This document shows, piece by piece, positions 8,415-17,348 of a stretch of 64,000 nucleotides of DNA. The DNA is taken from NCBI GenBank assembly GCA_934501435.1, contig CAKSTW010000007.1, positions 3,029-67,028 on the forward strand. The letters run 5' to 3'. Each line of letters starts with the position of its first letter. Within the stretch, counting starts at the first letter, position 1. The notes under the pieces are model-generated. The model had not been told where the DNA came from. It saw only the letters and a list, made by a program, of their open reading frames with translations, and did not search any database. The DNA comes from an uncultured Eubacteriales bacterium. GTDB taxonomy: Bacteria; Bacillota; Clostridia; Oscillospirales; UBA644. Both the position numbers and the translations under genes were made by a program.

Positions 8415-8987
8415 TCAAAGTTCCTTGACCAACTGTTCAAATTCCGCTTTCGTGACCGTCATATTGAGCGCTTCGACAATTTTCGTGTTCGAAAGGCGTA
8501 AAGGAAGCGCAAGTCTTTTTAACAGCGTTCTTTTCTTTTCGACGCAGTTGTCGTTTCCGTAAATACCCGCCGCGTAAAGGTCCGTTTTGGTTATTTTCTC
8601 TCCCGAAAATTCGGACGGGGTCGCCCCTGCCTTTTCGAGAGCCGCGCGAATCGCGTCTTTCGGAACGCCCTCAACGCCGAGAAGCCCTTCCGCCGACGGT
8701 TTTTCCTTGCGGCTTTCTTTCCCCTCAATTGTCGGGATATAAGCGTTCTTTATATATTTTTTGTCGACGAAACTTTCGATATACTGCCGTATCTTAAAGC
8801 CCGCGCCGTCGCTGTCGGTGAGTATTATTATTCCGCGTTTTTTTGCGACTTCCCTTATCCAGAGCCGCAGTTCGGCGTCCCTAAAGATACGGAACCCCCG
8901 CGTCGTTATGACGGTCGCGTCGCAGACCTGCTTTATTGCGGTCTCGTCGTATTTGCCTTCGGCGATTATGACTTCGTTTATCCTCAT
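8415..8987 (-). CDS. rnmV: Ribonuclease M5 (5S rRNA maturation)
   Basis: RNase M5 processes the ends of 5S rRNA precursor. The 190-aa protein starts with a Toprim domain: VIIAEGKYD carries the conserved Glu and LTDSDGAG the conserved Asp pair. Residues 100-190 form the family-specific C-terminal domain (KTDLYAAGIYG, LKRLALPLRLSNTKIVEALNM). I chose the ATG at 8987, which overlaps the holA stop as ATGA, rather than an upstream start lying inside holA. It is the last gene of the yqfC-to-rnmV operon. In Bacillus rnmV is usually next to ksgA, which is not seen here. Confidence 0.9.
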   Translation of the reverse strand: MRINEVIIAEGKYDETAIKQVCDATVITTRGFRIFRDAELRLWIREVAKKRGIIILTDSDGAGFKIRQYIESFVDKKYIKNAYIPTIEGKESRKEKPSAEGLLGVEGVPKDAIRAALEKAGATPSEFSGEKITKTDLYAAGIYGNDNCVEKKRTLLKRLALPLRLSNTKIVEALNMTVTKAEFEQLVKEL

Positions 8988-9991
8988 AGTTTCGAAACAC
9001 ATTCCGCGATCAGGCGGTAGACCGAATCCTCCGTTGAAACGGCGGTGCTCTTTGAGGAGATGTCGGCGGCGATACAACATTCGAGCAGCGCGTTTATCTG
9101 CCCGTCCGACAGGCGGCGCGCGATCTCGCAGTTTTTCTGCGTCGGATATTCCTTTGTCCCCATTATTTTGCCTATTTCGCTCTGCGTTTTTCGCTCTTCG
9201 AGCAATATTTTTGTTTTTGCTATCGTCGCGACCGCGTTTTCTATCGAATAAAGCAGAATAAGGGGATAGGTGTTCATCGCAAGCATCTTTTTGCAGATAT
9301 CATAGGCGGCGTCGCAGTTTTTAGAGAATATCGCGTTCGTCATCTCATAACTTTTCGCGTCGTAACTTTTCGTCGAAAGCAGGTCGATATCCGCCTGCGA
9401 AACGGTTTTTTCATCTTCTTTATAAAAGATGAGTTTGTCCATTTCGTTTTTCAGAAGAAACATATCGGCGGGCACGTTTTTTACGAAATATTCGGCTGTC
9501 TGCCGCGAAACCGTAAACCCGTGTTTCGAAAAGTATCCCGATACCCACCGAATAAGTTCGCTTTCCGCGGGAGTGTCGCAGACGACCGAAAGCCCGTTTG
9601 CTTTGACGAATTTTTCGAAAGCCTTATATTCCGCCGTGCGCTTGTCGTATTTTTCGACGTCGCAGTATATAACAAGGCACATTTCGTCCGATAAAAGACC
9701 CTCTTCTTCCGAAAGAAGAGAAACGACCGGCGACGAAACCGGCAGATCGGTTATTATATAGAGTTTTTTTGCCGAAACGAGCGGCAGGGAGCGGACGTTT
9801 TCGGTAAACTCTTCCGTCGAAAGGTCTTTGCCGTCCGCCGTCATCAGGTCGAAATCGTTCCCTTCGGGAAGCACCGCCTTTTTCAGAGAAGAAAGCCAAT
9901 GCTCCTTAAGGTACGGTTCGTTTCCCGTTATCAGATATATTTTGCGGAAACTTTTTTCCGCAATGTCGTTTTTTAAGAATTCAAGACTCAT
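8984..9991 (-). CDS. holA: DNA polymerase III delta subunit
   Basis: This 335-aa clamp-loader subunit opens the beta sliding clamp. YLITGNEPYLKEHWLSSLKKAVLP is the usual N-terminal AAA+-like segment of delta. Later blocks include FFKEDEKT-like VSQADIDLLS, AMNTYPLILLYSIENAVATIAK and AIFSKNCDAAYDICKKML, all typical of HolA. The P-loop is degenerate, as expected for this subunit. It starts 2 nt after the mutS2 stop and overlaps rnmV by 4 nt. Confidence 0.92.
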   Translation of the reverse strand: MSLEFLKNDIAEKSFRKIYLITGNEPYLKEHWLSSLKKAVLPEGNDFDLMTADGKDLSTEEFTENVRSLPLVSAKKLYIITDLPVSSPVVSLLSEEEGLLSDEMCLVIYCDVEKYDKRTAEYKAFEKFVKANGLSVVCDTPAESELIRWVSGYFSKHGFTVSRQTAEYFVKNVPADMFLLKNEMDKLIFYKEDEKTVSQADIDLLSTKSYDAKSYEMTNAIFSKNCDAAYDICKKMLAMNTYPLILLYSIENAVATIAKTKILLEERKTQSEIGKIMGTKEYPTQKNCEIARRLSDGQINALLECCIAADISSKSTAVSTEDSVYRLIAECVSKL

Positions 9992-9993
9992 TT

Positions 9994-12348
9994 TTATTTA
10001 AGCGTGACTATCGTTACGCCCGCTTCTCCTTCTCCGAACGTGCCGAGGCGGTACTCTTCGACAAGCGGATTTCTCTTTAACATCGTGTGTACGCCCTGCC
10101 GCAAAACTCCCGTGCCTTTTCCGTGGATAATACTTACAGTTTTAAGCCCCGAAAGGTAGCAGTTGTGTATAAAATCGTCAACGATAGTTTCTGCGTCGAG
10201 CAGATTTTCGCCCCGGATATCGAGTTCGCGGGAGACCTGCCTCGAACCTCTTTCGGTCTTCACCGACGGCGTCGGAACAGGCTTGAAATCGGTCTTTACT
10301 TTCGGCTTTTCGCAAAGTTCAAGGTCGGAAAGTTTTACTTTCGTGCGGATTATTCCCGCCTGCAATTCGACATAACCTTTTTTGTCGGCGGGGGAAAGGA
10401 CGGTCGCTTCTTTTCCGAGAGAAACGATTTTTACCGTGTCTCCCTTTGCGAGAGGTCTGTCTATCGGTTTTTTCGCCTGCGGCCGCAGTTTTTCTTCTAT
10501 TTTTGATTTTTCTTCGTAATCTTTTCTTGCCTTGTCGAGTTTTTCTTTGAAATTCTTTTTGTCTTTTTCCCGTCTTACTTCTTCGAGTTCGTCGAGGATA
10601 AATTCGCTTTCGGTCACGGTCTTTTCCCAAAGCGCCCGCGCTTTTTTCAGAGCGTTTTCCGCCTCTTTTTCGGCGTTTTTCTTCGACTCTTCGGCGTCAA
10701 TACGCAGTTTTTCGCAGTATTCCTCCGCCTCTTTTAACTTGTTTGCCGCCGTCTTTTCGTTTTCTTCTATTTCTCTGCGGCTTATCTCAAGGTCCGCAAG
10801 CACCGTTTCGACCCTTACCGTGTCGGAGGATATCTGCTCTTTCGCGTCGGCAATTATCTCTTCGGGCATACCGAGCCTTGAAGCGATGGCAAAGGCGTTC
10901 GATTTGCCGGGAAGCCCCGTAACGAGTTTATAGGTCGGCTTTAATGTCGCAAGGTCGAATTCGCAGGAGGCGTTTTCGACGCCGTCGGTGTGAATGGCAA
11001 AAAGTTTGAGTTCGGGATAGTGGGTCGTCGCCGCTATTTTCGCCCCTCTGCCCATCAGCGTTTTTATTATCGAAACCGCGAGCGCCGCGCCCTCCGCAGG
11101 GTCTGTTCCGCCGCCGAGTTCGTCGAGAAGAATGAGAGAATTGCCGTCCGCGCCGTCGATTATTTTTATGATGTTCGACATGTGCGAAGAAAAAGTCGAA
11201 AGGGACTGTTCTATCGACTGTTCGTCGCCGATATCCGCATAAATTTTATCGAAAAACGCAACTGTGCTGCCCTCTTTTGCCGGAATGAAAAGCCCGCATT
11301 TCGCCATGAGACAGAGAAGACCCGCCGTTTTTAACGTTACGGTTTTGCCGCCGGTATTCGGTCCCGTTATCATCAGGACCGAATATTTTTCGCCGAGGGA
11401 AATATCGGTCGGGACAACGGTGTTTTTGTCTATAAGCGGGTGTCTTGCCCTTGAAAGGCGGATAATTCCGTCTTCGTTTATTTCGGGAAGCACCGCCGAC
11501 ATTTTGTCCGCGAGTTTTGCCTTTGCGAAAAGCAGGTCGAAATAGACCGCAAGGAAATAACTTTGTCTTATTCCGTCGGCAAAGCCCGAAACCTCCTCCG
11601 AAAGGGCAGCCAGAATCGCCTCTATCTCGTGTTTTTCCTCCGACGCCAAAAGAGAGAGGTCGTTGTTTGCCGAAACGACGCTCACCGGCTCAATAAAGAC
11701 GGTCGAGCCGCTTGCCGAGGTGTCGTGGACAAGCCCCGGAATTTCGTTTTTGTTTTCCGCCTTGACGGGGATAACGAATCGGTCGTTTCTTATCGTTACA
11801 ATGTTGTCCTGCAGATATTTCTGATAATTCGGCGATTTGATATAACTTTCAAGCGACGAGCGTATTTTGTTCTTCGCCTGCGCCGTTTTTCTTCTTATTT
11901 CGTGAAGCCGCGACGACGCCCTGTCCGAAACTTCTTCTTCCGACGGGAAATCGGTGAAAATTTTATCTTCGAGATATCTGTTCGACGAAAATTTCGGCAG
12001 ATAGCCTTTTAACAGACCTTCTTCGGCATGATTCTGCAGATATTCTTCGAGAAGCCTTGAGGTGCGGAGAAGCCGCGCTGTTTTCAGAAATTCGCCTATT
12101 GATAAAACCGCGCCTCTTTCCGCTTTTTTGACGCTTTCCGAAACGTCGGTTATCCCCGAAAAAGAGGGGGCGGAGTATTTTTTATATAAAACGAACGCTT
12201 CGTCGGTTTCGCGAAGCGCCTGCCTGCATTTTTCCGCCGAATCAAAGGGCTTTGTTTCCTCCGCCGCTTTTTTCGCGGAAGTTGACACGCAGCAGTCGGA
12301 AAGCAGCAGCAATATCTTATCAAGTTCGAGAGTTTTTATTTCATTCAT
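9994..12348 (-). CDS. mutS2: MutS2 ATPase/endonuclease (ribosome collision or recombination factor)
   Basis: The 784-aa protein starts at MNEIKTLELDKIL. The ATG at 12348 overlaps the recO stop by 8 nt, and an in-frame start further up would lie inside recO. The clamp and core domains end in the MutS ATPase with Walker A GPNTGGKTVTLKTAG, the ST-motif region, and Walker B LILLDELGGGTDP. A Lys/Glu-rich coiled coil (about 510-620) is followed by a C-terminal SMR nuclease domain (LDIRG, HGKGTGVLR). MutS2 is reported to suppress homologous recombination and, in Bacillus, to split or rescue collided ribosomes. Confidence 0.96.
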   Translation of the reverse strand: MNEIKTLELDKILLLLSDCCVSTSAKKAAEETKPFDSAEKCRQALRETDEAFVLYKKYSAPSFSGITDVSESVKKAERGAVLSIGEFLKTARLLRTSRLLEEYLQNHAEEGLLKGYLPKFSSNRYLEDKIFTDFPSEEEVSDRASSRLHEIRRKTAQAKNKIRSSLESYIKSPNYQKYLQDNIVTIRNDRFVIPVKAENKNEIPGLVHDTSASGSTVFIEPVSVVSANNDLSLLASEEKHEIEAILAALSEEVSGFADGIRQSYFLAVYFDLLFAKAKLADKMSAVLPEINEDGIIRLSRARHPLIDKNTVVPTDISLGEKYSVLMITGPNTGGKTVTLKTAGLLCLMAKCGLFIPAKEGSTVAFFDKIYADIGDEQSIEQSLSTFSSHMSNIIKIIDGADGNSLILLDELGGGTDPAEGAALAVSIIKTLMGRGAKIAATTHYPELKLFAIHTDGVENASCEFDLATLKPTYKLVTGLPGKSNAFAIASRLGMPEEIIADAKEQISSDTVRVETVLADLEISRREIEENEKTAANKLKEAEEYCEKLRIDAEESKKNAEKEAENALKKARALWEKTVTESEFILDELEEVRREKDKKNFKEKLDKARKDYEEKSKIEEKLRPQAKKPIDRPLAKGDTVKIVSLGKEATVLSPADKKGYVELQAGIIRTKVKLSDLELCEKPKVKTDFKPVPTPSVKTERGSRQVSRELDIRGENLLDAETIVDDFIHNCYLSGLKTVSIIHGKGTGVLRQGVHTMLKRNPLVEEYRLGTFGEGEAGVTIVTLK

Positions 12349-13126
12349 TATTTTTGTCGTTTCCTTTCGAGACAAGAGCCTCAATGTCCCTTATCTGCCT
12401 GAAACAGTCGAGGGACTGATAACTGCGCTCGGTCACGAACGCAAGGTATTTTTCGGTCAGACCGCCGACGTAAGAGAGAATTTTATCGTCGGCAAAAACG
12501 GCATAAGCGCCGAGATTGTCGGTCGAGAGAATGTGGGTGACTATCTTCCGTATCGTGTCGTTTATCTTATAGCCGGGACGGTCTTTTCCGCAGTCTTTAC
12601 AGTATATCCCGCGGTCGAAGACCCAGATGTCGCCCTCGTCTTTGCCGCAGGCGCAGCATTCCGAAAAGTCGGGCTCAAAGCCCTGATATTTCGCGAATTT
12701 GAGTTCAAAGACCATTTTTACGGCGAGAGGGGAGATGTCCTTTTTTTTGCAGAGAACGTAAATTGAGTTTAAGAGCAGCCGCAGAAACATGAATTCGTCG
12801 CCCGAAAGCGATTCTTTCGGAAGATACATACAGACTTCCGCGAAATATTGGGCAAGCGAAAGCGCCGAAAGGTCTTCCCTGAGTTCGTAGAAGTTCTCTT
12901 TCGGTTCTGCCGTGTCTACGATATACAGCCCCTGTTTTCCGGAACGGTAAAGATCGAATTCCGAATAGGAAAACGGCTGCGTGAAAATAACCGAACGGCG
13001 GCTTTTTTTCACGCCCCTGACCAGCGCATCAATCCTCCCCGAATTTGAAGAAAGAAGGGAGAGGATAAGGTCGTTTTCCTTGTACGGAGCGGTTTTCAAT
13101 ACGATTGCGTCAATTTTACTGTTCAT
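12341..13126 (-). CDS. recO: DNA repair protein RecO
   Basis: This 261-aa recombination mediator loads RecA together with RecR. The N-terminal OB fold (AIVLKTAPYKENDLILSLLS) is followed by a helical domain and a zinc finger with CCACG and CKDCG at about 158-182. Its start overlaps the end of era by 11 nt and its stop overlaps mutS2 by 8 nt. The era-recO order is conserved in Firmicutes. Confidence 0.94.
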   Translation of the reverse strand: MNSKIDAIVLKTAPYKENDLILSLLSSNSGRIDALVRGVKKSRRSVIFTQPFSYSEFDLYRSGKQGLYIVDTAEPKENFYELREDLSALSLAQYFAEVCMYLPKESLSGDEFMFLRLLLNSIYVLCKKKDISPLAVKMVFELKFAKYQGFEPDFSECCACGKDEGDIWVFDRGIYCKDCGKDRPGYKINDTIRKIVTHILSTDNLGAYAVFADDKILSYVGGLTEKYLAFVTERSYQSLDCFRQIRDIEALVSKGNDKNNE

Positions 13127-13991
13127 TTTCGGCGATGTATTTTTCGTCGTCCCTCCAGCCTTCTTTTACTTTGACAAAACATTCAAGATATACTTTTTTA
13201 CCGAGAAGTTTTTCCATGTCTTCTCTTGCGGCGGTCGCGGCTTTTTTGATGCCTTCGCCGTTTTTGCCTATGATTATGCCTTTGTGGGAGGCTCTTTCGC
13301 AGACGACCGTCGCCATTATTTCGACGAGAGGTTTGTCCTCCCTTTCCTTAAAGGAGTCTATTTCGATATTTATTCCGTGCGGAACTTCGTCGTCGAGCCT
13401 GCGGATAAGTTTTTCCCTGAGAATTTCGGAAACAAGCTGACGTTCGGTTCTGTCGGTCGAAATATCGTCGGGGTAATATGCGGTGTCTCCGTGCGCGAAT
13501 TTTGTTATTTCGTCGATAAGCGGCGAAATATTGTCTTTTTTCAAAGCGCTTAAAGGAACAACCGCCGCAAAATCGGCAAGTTCGGAATATTCCATGATCG
13601 CTTTTGCGACGTAGTCTTTTTTTACCGAATCGGTCTTATTTATAACGAGAATGAGGGGAACTCCGTCGTTTTTGAAACGCGTTATAAGTTCCTTTTCCGT
13701 TTTGCCGGGGCTTCTCGGTTCGACGACGAGGACCGCGCAGTCGACTCCGTCCACCGCCTCGTTTATGTCCCTTATCATCTTTTCCCCGAGTTTGTTTTTC
13801 GGCTTATGTACGCCGGGGGTGTCTATAAAAACAAGCTGTAAATTTTCGCGGTTGTAAATTCCGGTAATTTTCCCGCGCGTCGTTTGCGGCTTCGAAGAAA
13901 CTATCGAAATTTTTTCGCCGATTATCGCGTTGAGAAGAGTGCTTTTCCCGACGTTCGGTCTGCCTATGATGGTTATAAATCCTGATTTCAT
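13116..13991 (-). CDS. era: GTPase Era
   Basis: This 291-aa protein is an essential 30S assembly GTPase. G motifs are GRPNVGKSTLLNA (G1), QTTRGKITGIY (G2), DTPGVHKPK (G3) and NKTDSVKK (G4). The C-terminal KH RNA-binding domain includes MATVVCERASHKGIIIGKNGEGIKK. Length and layout are normal. It lies 4 nt after the dgkA stop. Confidence 0.96.
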   Translation of the reverse strand: MKSGFITIIGRPNVGKSTLLNAIIGEKISIVSSKPQTTRGKITGIYNRENLQLVFIDTPGVHKPKNKLGEKMIRDINEAVDGVDCAVLVVEPRSPGKTEKELITRFKNDGVPLILVINKTDSVKKDYVAKAIMEYSELADFAAVVPLSALKKDNISPLIDEITKFAHGDTAYYPDDISTDRTERQLVSEILREKLIRRLDDEVPHGINIEIDSFKEREDKPLVEIMATVVCERASHKGIIIGKNGEGIKKAATAAREDMEKLLGKKVYLECFVKVKEGWRDDEKYIAENEQ

Positions 13992-13995
13992 CTAT

Positions 13996-14451
13996 TTATT
14001 TCCTTTTCTTTTTTTCGGGTAAAAATATAAAAAGTATCGCGGCGGCAATGAATATCGCCGTCAGAATAAGCCCTGTCGGCGCCAGAATTGCCGAAAAAGC
14101 ACGTCCGAGTTTTTCAGCGTCCGAAAAAATGAAGATCGCCGAAAGAACCGCGAACAAAGCCTTTATAAGGACGGCTCCCGCCGCAAGATCTTTTGCTTTT
14201 CTTATTCCCTCGCAATTTTCTTTCGTCACCGTGTCGCAAAGCCTTTCGAGCGAGGTGTTGAAACTTTCGGCGGAAAGCACCGCGGCAAAAATAATGAACA
14301 AAACGACCCATTCGGTTTTCGAAACGCCGTAAAGACAGGCGAAAACCGAGACGGCGACCGCGGCGACAACGTCAATTCTGAAATTCCGCTCGGCAAACGC
14401 CGAAAATATGCCGCGGAAAGCGTATCCGAAACTTTTTATCAGCGCTTTCAT
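13996..14451 (-). CDS. dgkA: DgkA-type diacylglycerol/undecaprenol kinase
   Basis: This 151-aa membrane kinase has three main hydrophobic helices and the DgkA signature ESFNTSLERLCD followed by KAKDLAAGAVL. In Gram-positives this family phosphorylates undecaprenol for cell-wall lipid recycling. The C-terminal extension has an additional hydrophobic helix (LILTAIFIAAAILFIFL) before a basic tail, making it slightly longer than the usual 120-135 aa. It overlaps ybeY by 4 nt. Confidence 0.9.
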   Translation of the reverse strand: MKALIKSFGYAFRGIFSAFAERNFRIDVVAAVAVSVFACLYGVSKTEWVVLFIIFAAVLSAESFNTSLERLCDTVTKENCEGIRKAKDLAAGAVLIKALFAVLSAIFIFSDAEKLGRAFSAILAPTGLILTAIFIAAAILFIFLPEKKKRK

Positions 14452-14912
14452 CTTGTTATTCCCATGTCGTTAAGAACTTTTTCCTGTTTTGCAAACATCT
14501 CTTTTTCCTCTTCGGGGACTATGTGGTCGTACCCCAAAAGGTGGAGGACCGAATGTGCGGTCAGAAACGCGACTTCCCTTCTGAAAGAGTGTCCGTATTC
14601 TTCGCTCTGCGTTTTCGCTCTTTCAAGGGAAAGCGCAATATCTCCGAGAAAACGTCCCTTGCCCTCAACGACGGGCTCGTCCGCAGGAAAAGAAAGAACG
14701 TCGGTCGCCCTGTCGATATTTCTGAATTCGCGGTTGAGTTCCCGTATTCTCGCGTTGTCGACAAACGTCACGCTTACCGATGCTCCGTCATTTTCGTGTT
14801 CGCTTTCGAGAACCGCCGAAACGACTTTTCTCACGGTCTTTTTCGTCTCGTTTATAACGCCTTTTATTTCGGTCTGCTCATTTATTATTTCTATAATATC
14901 TTTTCTTTTCAT
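14448..14912 (-). CDS. ybeY: Endoribonuclease YbeY (16S rRNA maturation)
   Basis: This 154-aa metalloprotein has the YbeY zinc motif H-x3-H-x5-H in AHSVLHLLGYDH near the C-terminus. It also has RELNREFRNIDRATDVLSFP, the usual family block. It functions in 16S rRNA 3' maturation and 70S quality control. I took the ATG at 14912; a TTG two codons earlier is possible. The start lies inside the 3' end of phoH, with 35 nt of overlap. This is a standard Firmicutes phoH-ybeY-dgkA-era order. Confidence 0.93.
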   Translation of the reverse strand: MKRKDIIEIINEQTEIKGVINETKKTVRKVVSAVLESEHENDGASVSVTFVDNARIRELNREFRNIDRATDVLSFPADEPVVEGKGRFLGDIALSLERAKTQSEEYGHSFRREVAFLTAHSVLHLLGYDHIVPEEEKEMFAKQEKVLNDMGITR

Positions 14913-15882
14913 CGGCAAGTTTCGCTTCCTTTTTCGCCTCTGCTTTTTCGTAAGCCTGAATTATTTTCTGAACGAGCTGGTGTCTTACGACGTCCTTGTG
15001 CGTGAGGTTGCATATCTTTATATCGTCGATTCCCTGTAAGATCGAGATCGCGTCCTTAAGCCCGCTTTTTTTATCGGCCGGCAGGTCTATCTGGGTTATG
15101 TCGCCCGTGACGACTATTTTCGAGCGGAACCCCATTCGGGTAAGGAACATCTTCATCTGTTCGACGGTGGTGTTCTGCGCTTCGTCAAGGATTATGAAGG
15201 AATCGTCGAGCGTCCGCCCTCTCATATACGCAAGGGGCGCCACTTCGATAACGTTCTTTTCGACGTATCTCTGATATGTCTCCGTTCCGAGCATATCGAA
15301 AAGCGCGTCGTGCAAAGGTCTTAAATAAGGGTCGACTTTGTTCTGCAGGTCTCCCGGAAGAAAGCCGAGTTTTTCGCCCGCTTCGACCGCCGGACGCGTT
15401 ATGACTATACGGCTCACCTGCTTGTTTCTCAACGACGTGACTGCCATCGCGACCGCAAGATAGGTTTTTCCCGTTCCCGCGGGCCCTACCCCTACCGTCA
15501 CCGAGTTTTCGCGGATATTCTTTATATATTCCTTCTGTCCCAGCGTTTTCGGTTTTATCGGTTTTCCTTTTGCGGTAATGCAGATGCAGTCGCTGTCTAT
15601 CTCGTCAATTTTGTCTCCGTTTCCCTCTGCGACAAGAGAAATAAAATACGAAACGTTCTGTTCCGTTATCGCGTCTCCTCTTTTCGCGCGGCGCAGAAGC
15701 CCCTCGACGACTTGCCGCGCTTTTTCGACGCTTTCTTCGTCGTCTCCGCTTATTTTAACGGCGGAATCGCGGGTTATCACCTTTACGCCGAATTCTTCTT
15801 CGACGGCTTTCATGTTTCCGTCGTATTCCCCGAAGACCGCTCCGAGAGACTGTGTGTCGCTTACGTCTATGAGTTTTTCCAT
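14878..15882 (-). CDS. phoH: PhoH-like ATPase
   Basis: This 334-aa protein has a P-loop GPAGTGKTYLAVAMAV at about residues 139-154, RPAVEAGEKLGFLPGDL and the Walker B FIILDEAQNTT. An N-terminal KH-like region precedes the ATPase. PhoH proteins are RNA-associated ATPases, and the operon with ybeY and era suggests a link to rRNA or ribosome maturation. A GGAGA site precedes the start, 10 nt after yqfD. Confidence 0.94.
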   Translation of the reverse strand: MEKLIDVSDTQSLGAVFGEYDGNMKAVEEEFGVKVITRDSAVKISGDDEESVEKARQVVEGLLRRAKRGDAITEQNVSYFISLVAEGNGDKIDEIDSDCICITAKGKPIKPKTLGQKEYIKNIRENSVTVGVGPAGTGKTYLAVAMAVTSLRNKQVSRIVITRPAVEAGEKLGFLPGDLQNKVDPYLRPLHDALFDMLGTETYQRYVEKNVIEVAPLAYMRGRTLDDSFIILDEAQNTTVEQMKMFLTRMGFRSKIVVTGDITQIDLPADKKSGLKDAISILQGIDDIKICNLTHKDVVRHQLVQKIIQAYEKAEAKKEAKLADEKKRYYRNNK

Positions 15883-15892
15883 ATATTCTCCT

Positions 15893-17053
15893 TTAATTTC
15901 TGAAAATTTCCTTTTCCGCCGCGATATCCGAAATTACGGTACAGTAATATTTTACCGTAACGCCCTTCGAATCGCGTATTATTTCGGTGTTTACCTCTTC
16001 TGCAAAATTTGTTTCGTTGAAGACCCTGAATTTTTCCTCCGCCTCGGCGACGGCTTCCTTTTCCGCCTCTTCGGGAGTTCTTGCCGCTTTGCTTTTTTCG
16101 GTTTTATAAAAGACCGTTTTCTCAACGGAGAACGGCAGATATCCGTTTTCTCCGATCTTAAGATGTTTTATGTCGTTTTCTTCTTCGCAAATTTCAAACG
16201 GACAACTTCCGACCGAAAACGAAAGTCCGAAAATATTGAAAGTATACGCCGTCTTCTTTTCGCCCGTTCTTTCTTCTTTTTCATATTCGTAAGGGCGGTA
16301 TGCCGTTATTTCTTTTTCGGTCCGCGCGATAATTTCCGCCTTTGCGTGAACCGTTCGGAAACCGACGTATTTGCTGTCGAAAACGCCGCTTACCAGAAGA
16401 TCTCCCTTTGCGACGACGTCGTTTTCTTTGCAGAGAGTGACCCCCGAATATACTTTTGCCGAAATGATTATTCCGGGTGAAGACGCAACGATGTTGCAGG
16501 GAGAATACTGATCGACCGTCTCAGGCGGCAGCCTTCGTTCGGTCACTTCGACTTTTGCAAAACTGCCTTTAATATTCACCGCGACAAACGCAACGTCGGG
16601 AAAATCCCGCAAAAGCAAGAGCTGCAGGTCGTTTATGTCGCCGCGGTGCGACGGTCCTCCGACTTTTACTCCGTATTCCGCAAGTTTTTCCTCGAATTTT
16701 TTTATGTCGGTGTTTTCGCAGCCCGTTATTTCTATTTTCCACAAAAACCGCGACGATATGAAAACAAAAGCGAAAAGGAGGAGCGCTCCGGCAAGTATCC
16801 CGTATCTGAAACGGTATTTTTTAACGGTGTGCGAAAGTCCGCTTTGCGAAATTTCGGTATATACAAGCCTGCATTTTTTTGCGATCTCCCTGACGTCGCC
16901 CGTCTGCCACGGACGGGTTTTCGCCGAAAAAACGTCTCCGTTTCTTTTAATATCCCAGAGTTCGACGCCTTCTGCGGCGGCAAGGGTCAGAAAATCTTCG
17001 GGAAAGTCTCCCCACAGTTCAAAGCGGACGGAACCGAAAAGCCTGTCGGTCAT
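15893..17053 (-). CDS. yqfD: Sporulation protein YqfD
   Basis: This 386-aa protein has one membrane helix (GILAGALLLFAFVFISSRFLWKIEI at about 89-113) and a large outside domain. The block IEITGCENTDIKKFEEKLAEYGVKVG and the DLQLLLLRDFPDVAFVAVNIKGS segment are typical of YqfD, a sigma-E controlled mother-cell protein of Bacillus sporulation. It pairs with YqfC encoded 9 nt upstream. Its presence supports a spore-forming lineage. Confidence 0.92.
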   Translation of the reverse strand: MTDRLFGSVRFELWGDFPEDFLTLAAAEGVELWDIKRNGDVFSAKTRPWQTGDVREIAKKCRLVYTEISQSGLSHTVKKYRFRYGILAGALLLFAFVFISSRFLWKIEITGCENTDIKKFEEKLAEYGVKVGGPSHRGDINDLQLLLLRDFPDVAFVAVNIKGSFAKVEVTERRLPPETVDQYSPCNIVASSPGIIISAKVYSGVTLCKENDVVAKGDLLVSGVFDSKYVGFRTVHAKAEIIARTEKEITAYRPYEYEKEERTGEKKTAYTFNIFGLSFSVGSCPFEICEEENDIKHLKIGENGYLPFSVEKTVFYKTEKSKAARTPEEAEKEAVAEAEEKFRVFNETNFAEEVNTEIIRDSKGVTVKYYCTVISDIAAEKEIFRN

Positions 17054-17062
17054 AAAATCCTC

Positions 17063-17290
17063 CTAATCCGTGTAGTCAAGGGTGAAAATTCTGCCCGTGA
17101 CGACGACGGCTCTGCTTTTAATATCGGATAAAGTAAGATTTTCTCCGATAATCCGCAGGCGGAAGTTTTTATATTTCAGTTTGACTGTCTCGCTCTGATA
17201 TTCTTCGATTTTTACGAAACCTTCCGCGAAAACGGTGTCTCTTCCGAAAATTTCGACGGACGCTTCGGGATAACGGTCGCTTTTGCTCAT
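17063..17290 (-). CDS. yqfC: Sporulation protein YqfC
   Basis: This 75-aa protein is of YqfC length and pattern: an N-terminal strand-rich half, then YKNFRLRIIGENLTLSDIKSRAVVVTGRIFTLDY. It is always found next to YqfD and is implicated in engulfment-stage sporulation. It is the first gene of the leftward operon. I did not find a clear sigma-A promoter in the 58 nt upstream, which would fit control by a sporulation sigma factor, but I cannot show this. Confidence 0.9.
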   Translation of the reverse strand: MSKSDRYPEASVEIFGRDTVFAEGFVKIEEYQSETVKLKYKNFRLRIIGENLTLSDIKSRAVVVTGRIFTLDYTD

Positions 17291-17348
17291 TTTTCTCCCT
17301 CACAGATATGTTCTCGGAAATATCTATGCGGGAAAAACAGCGAAAATT

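Noticed and set aside
8988..9080. Upstream extension of the RNase M5 gene
   Set aside because: The added residues lie inside holA and have no family resemblance; the ATG overlapping the holA stop fits the Toprim start.
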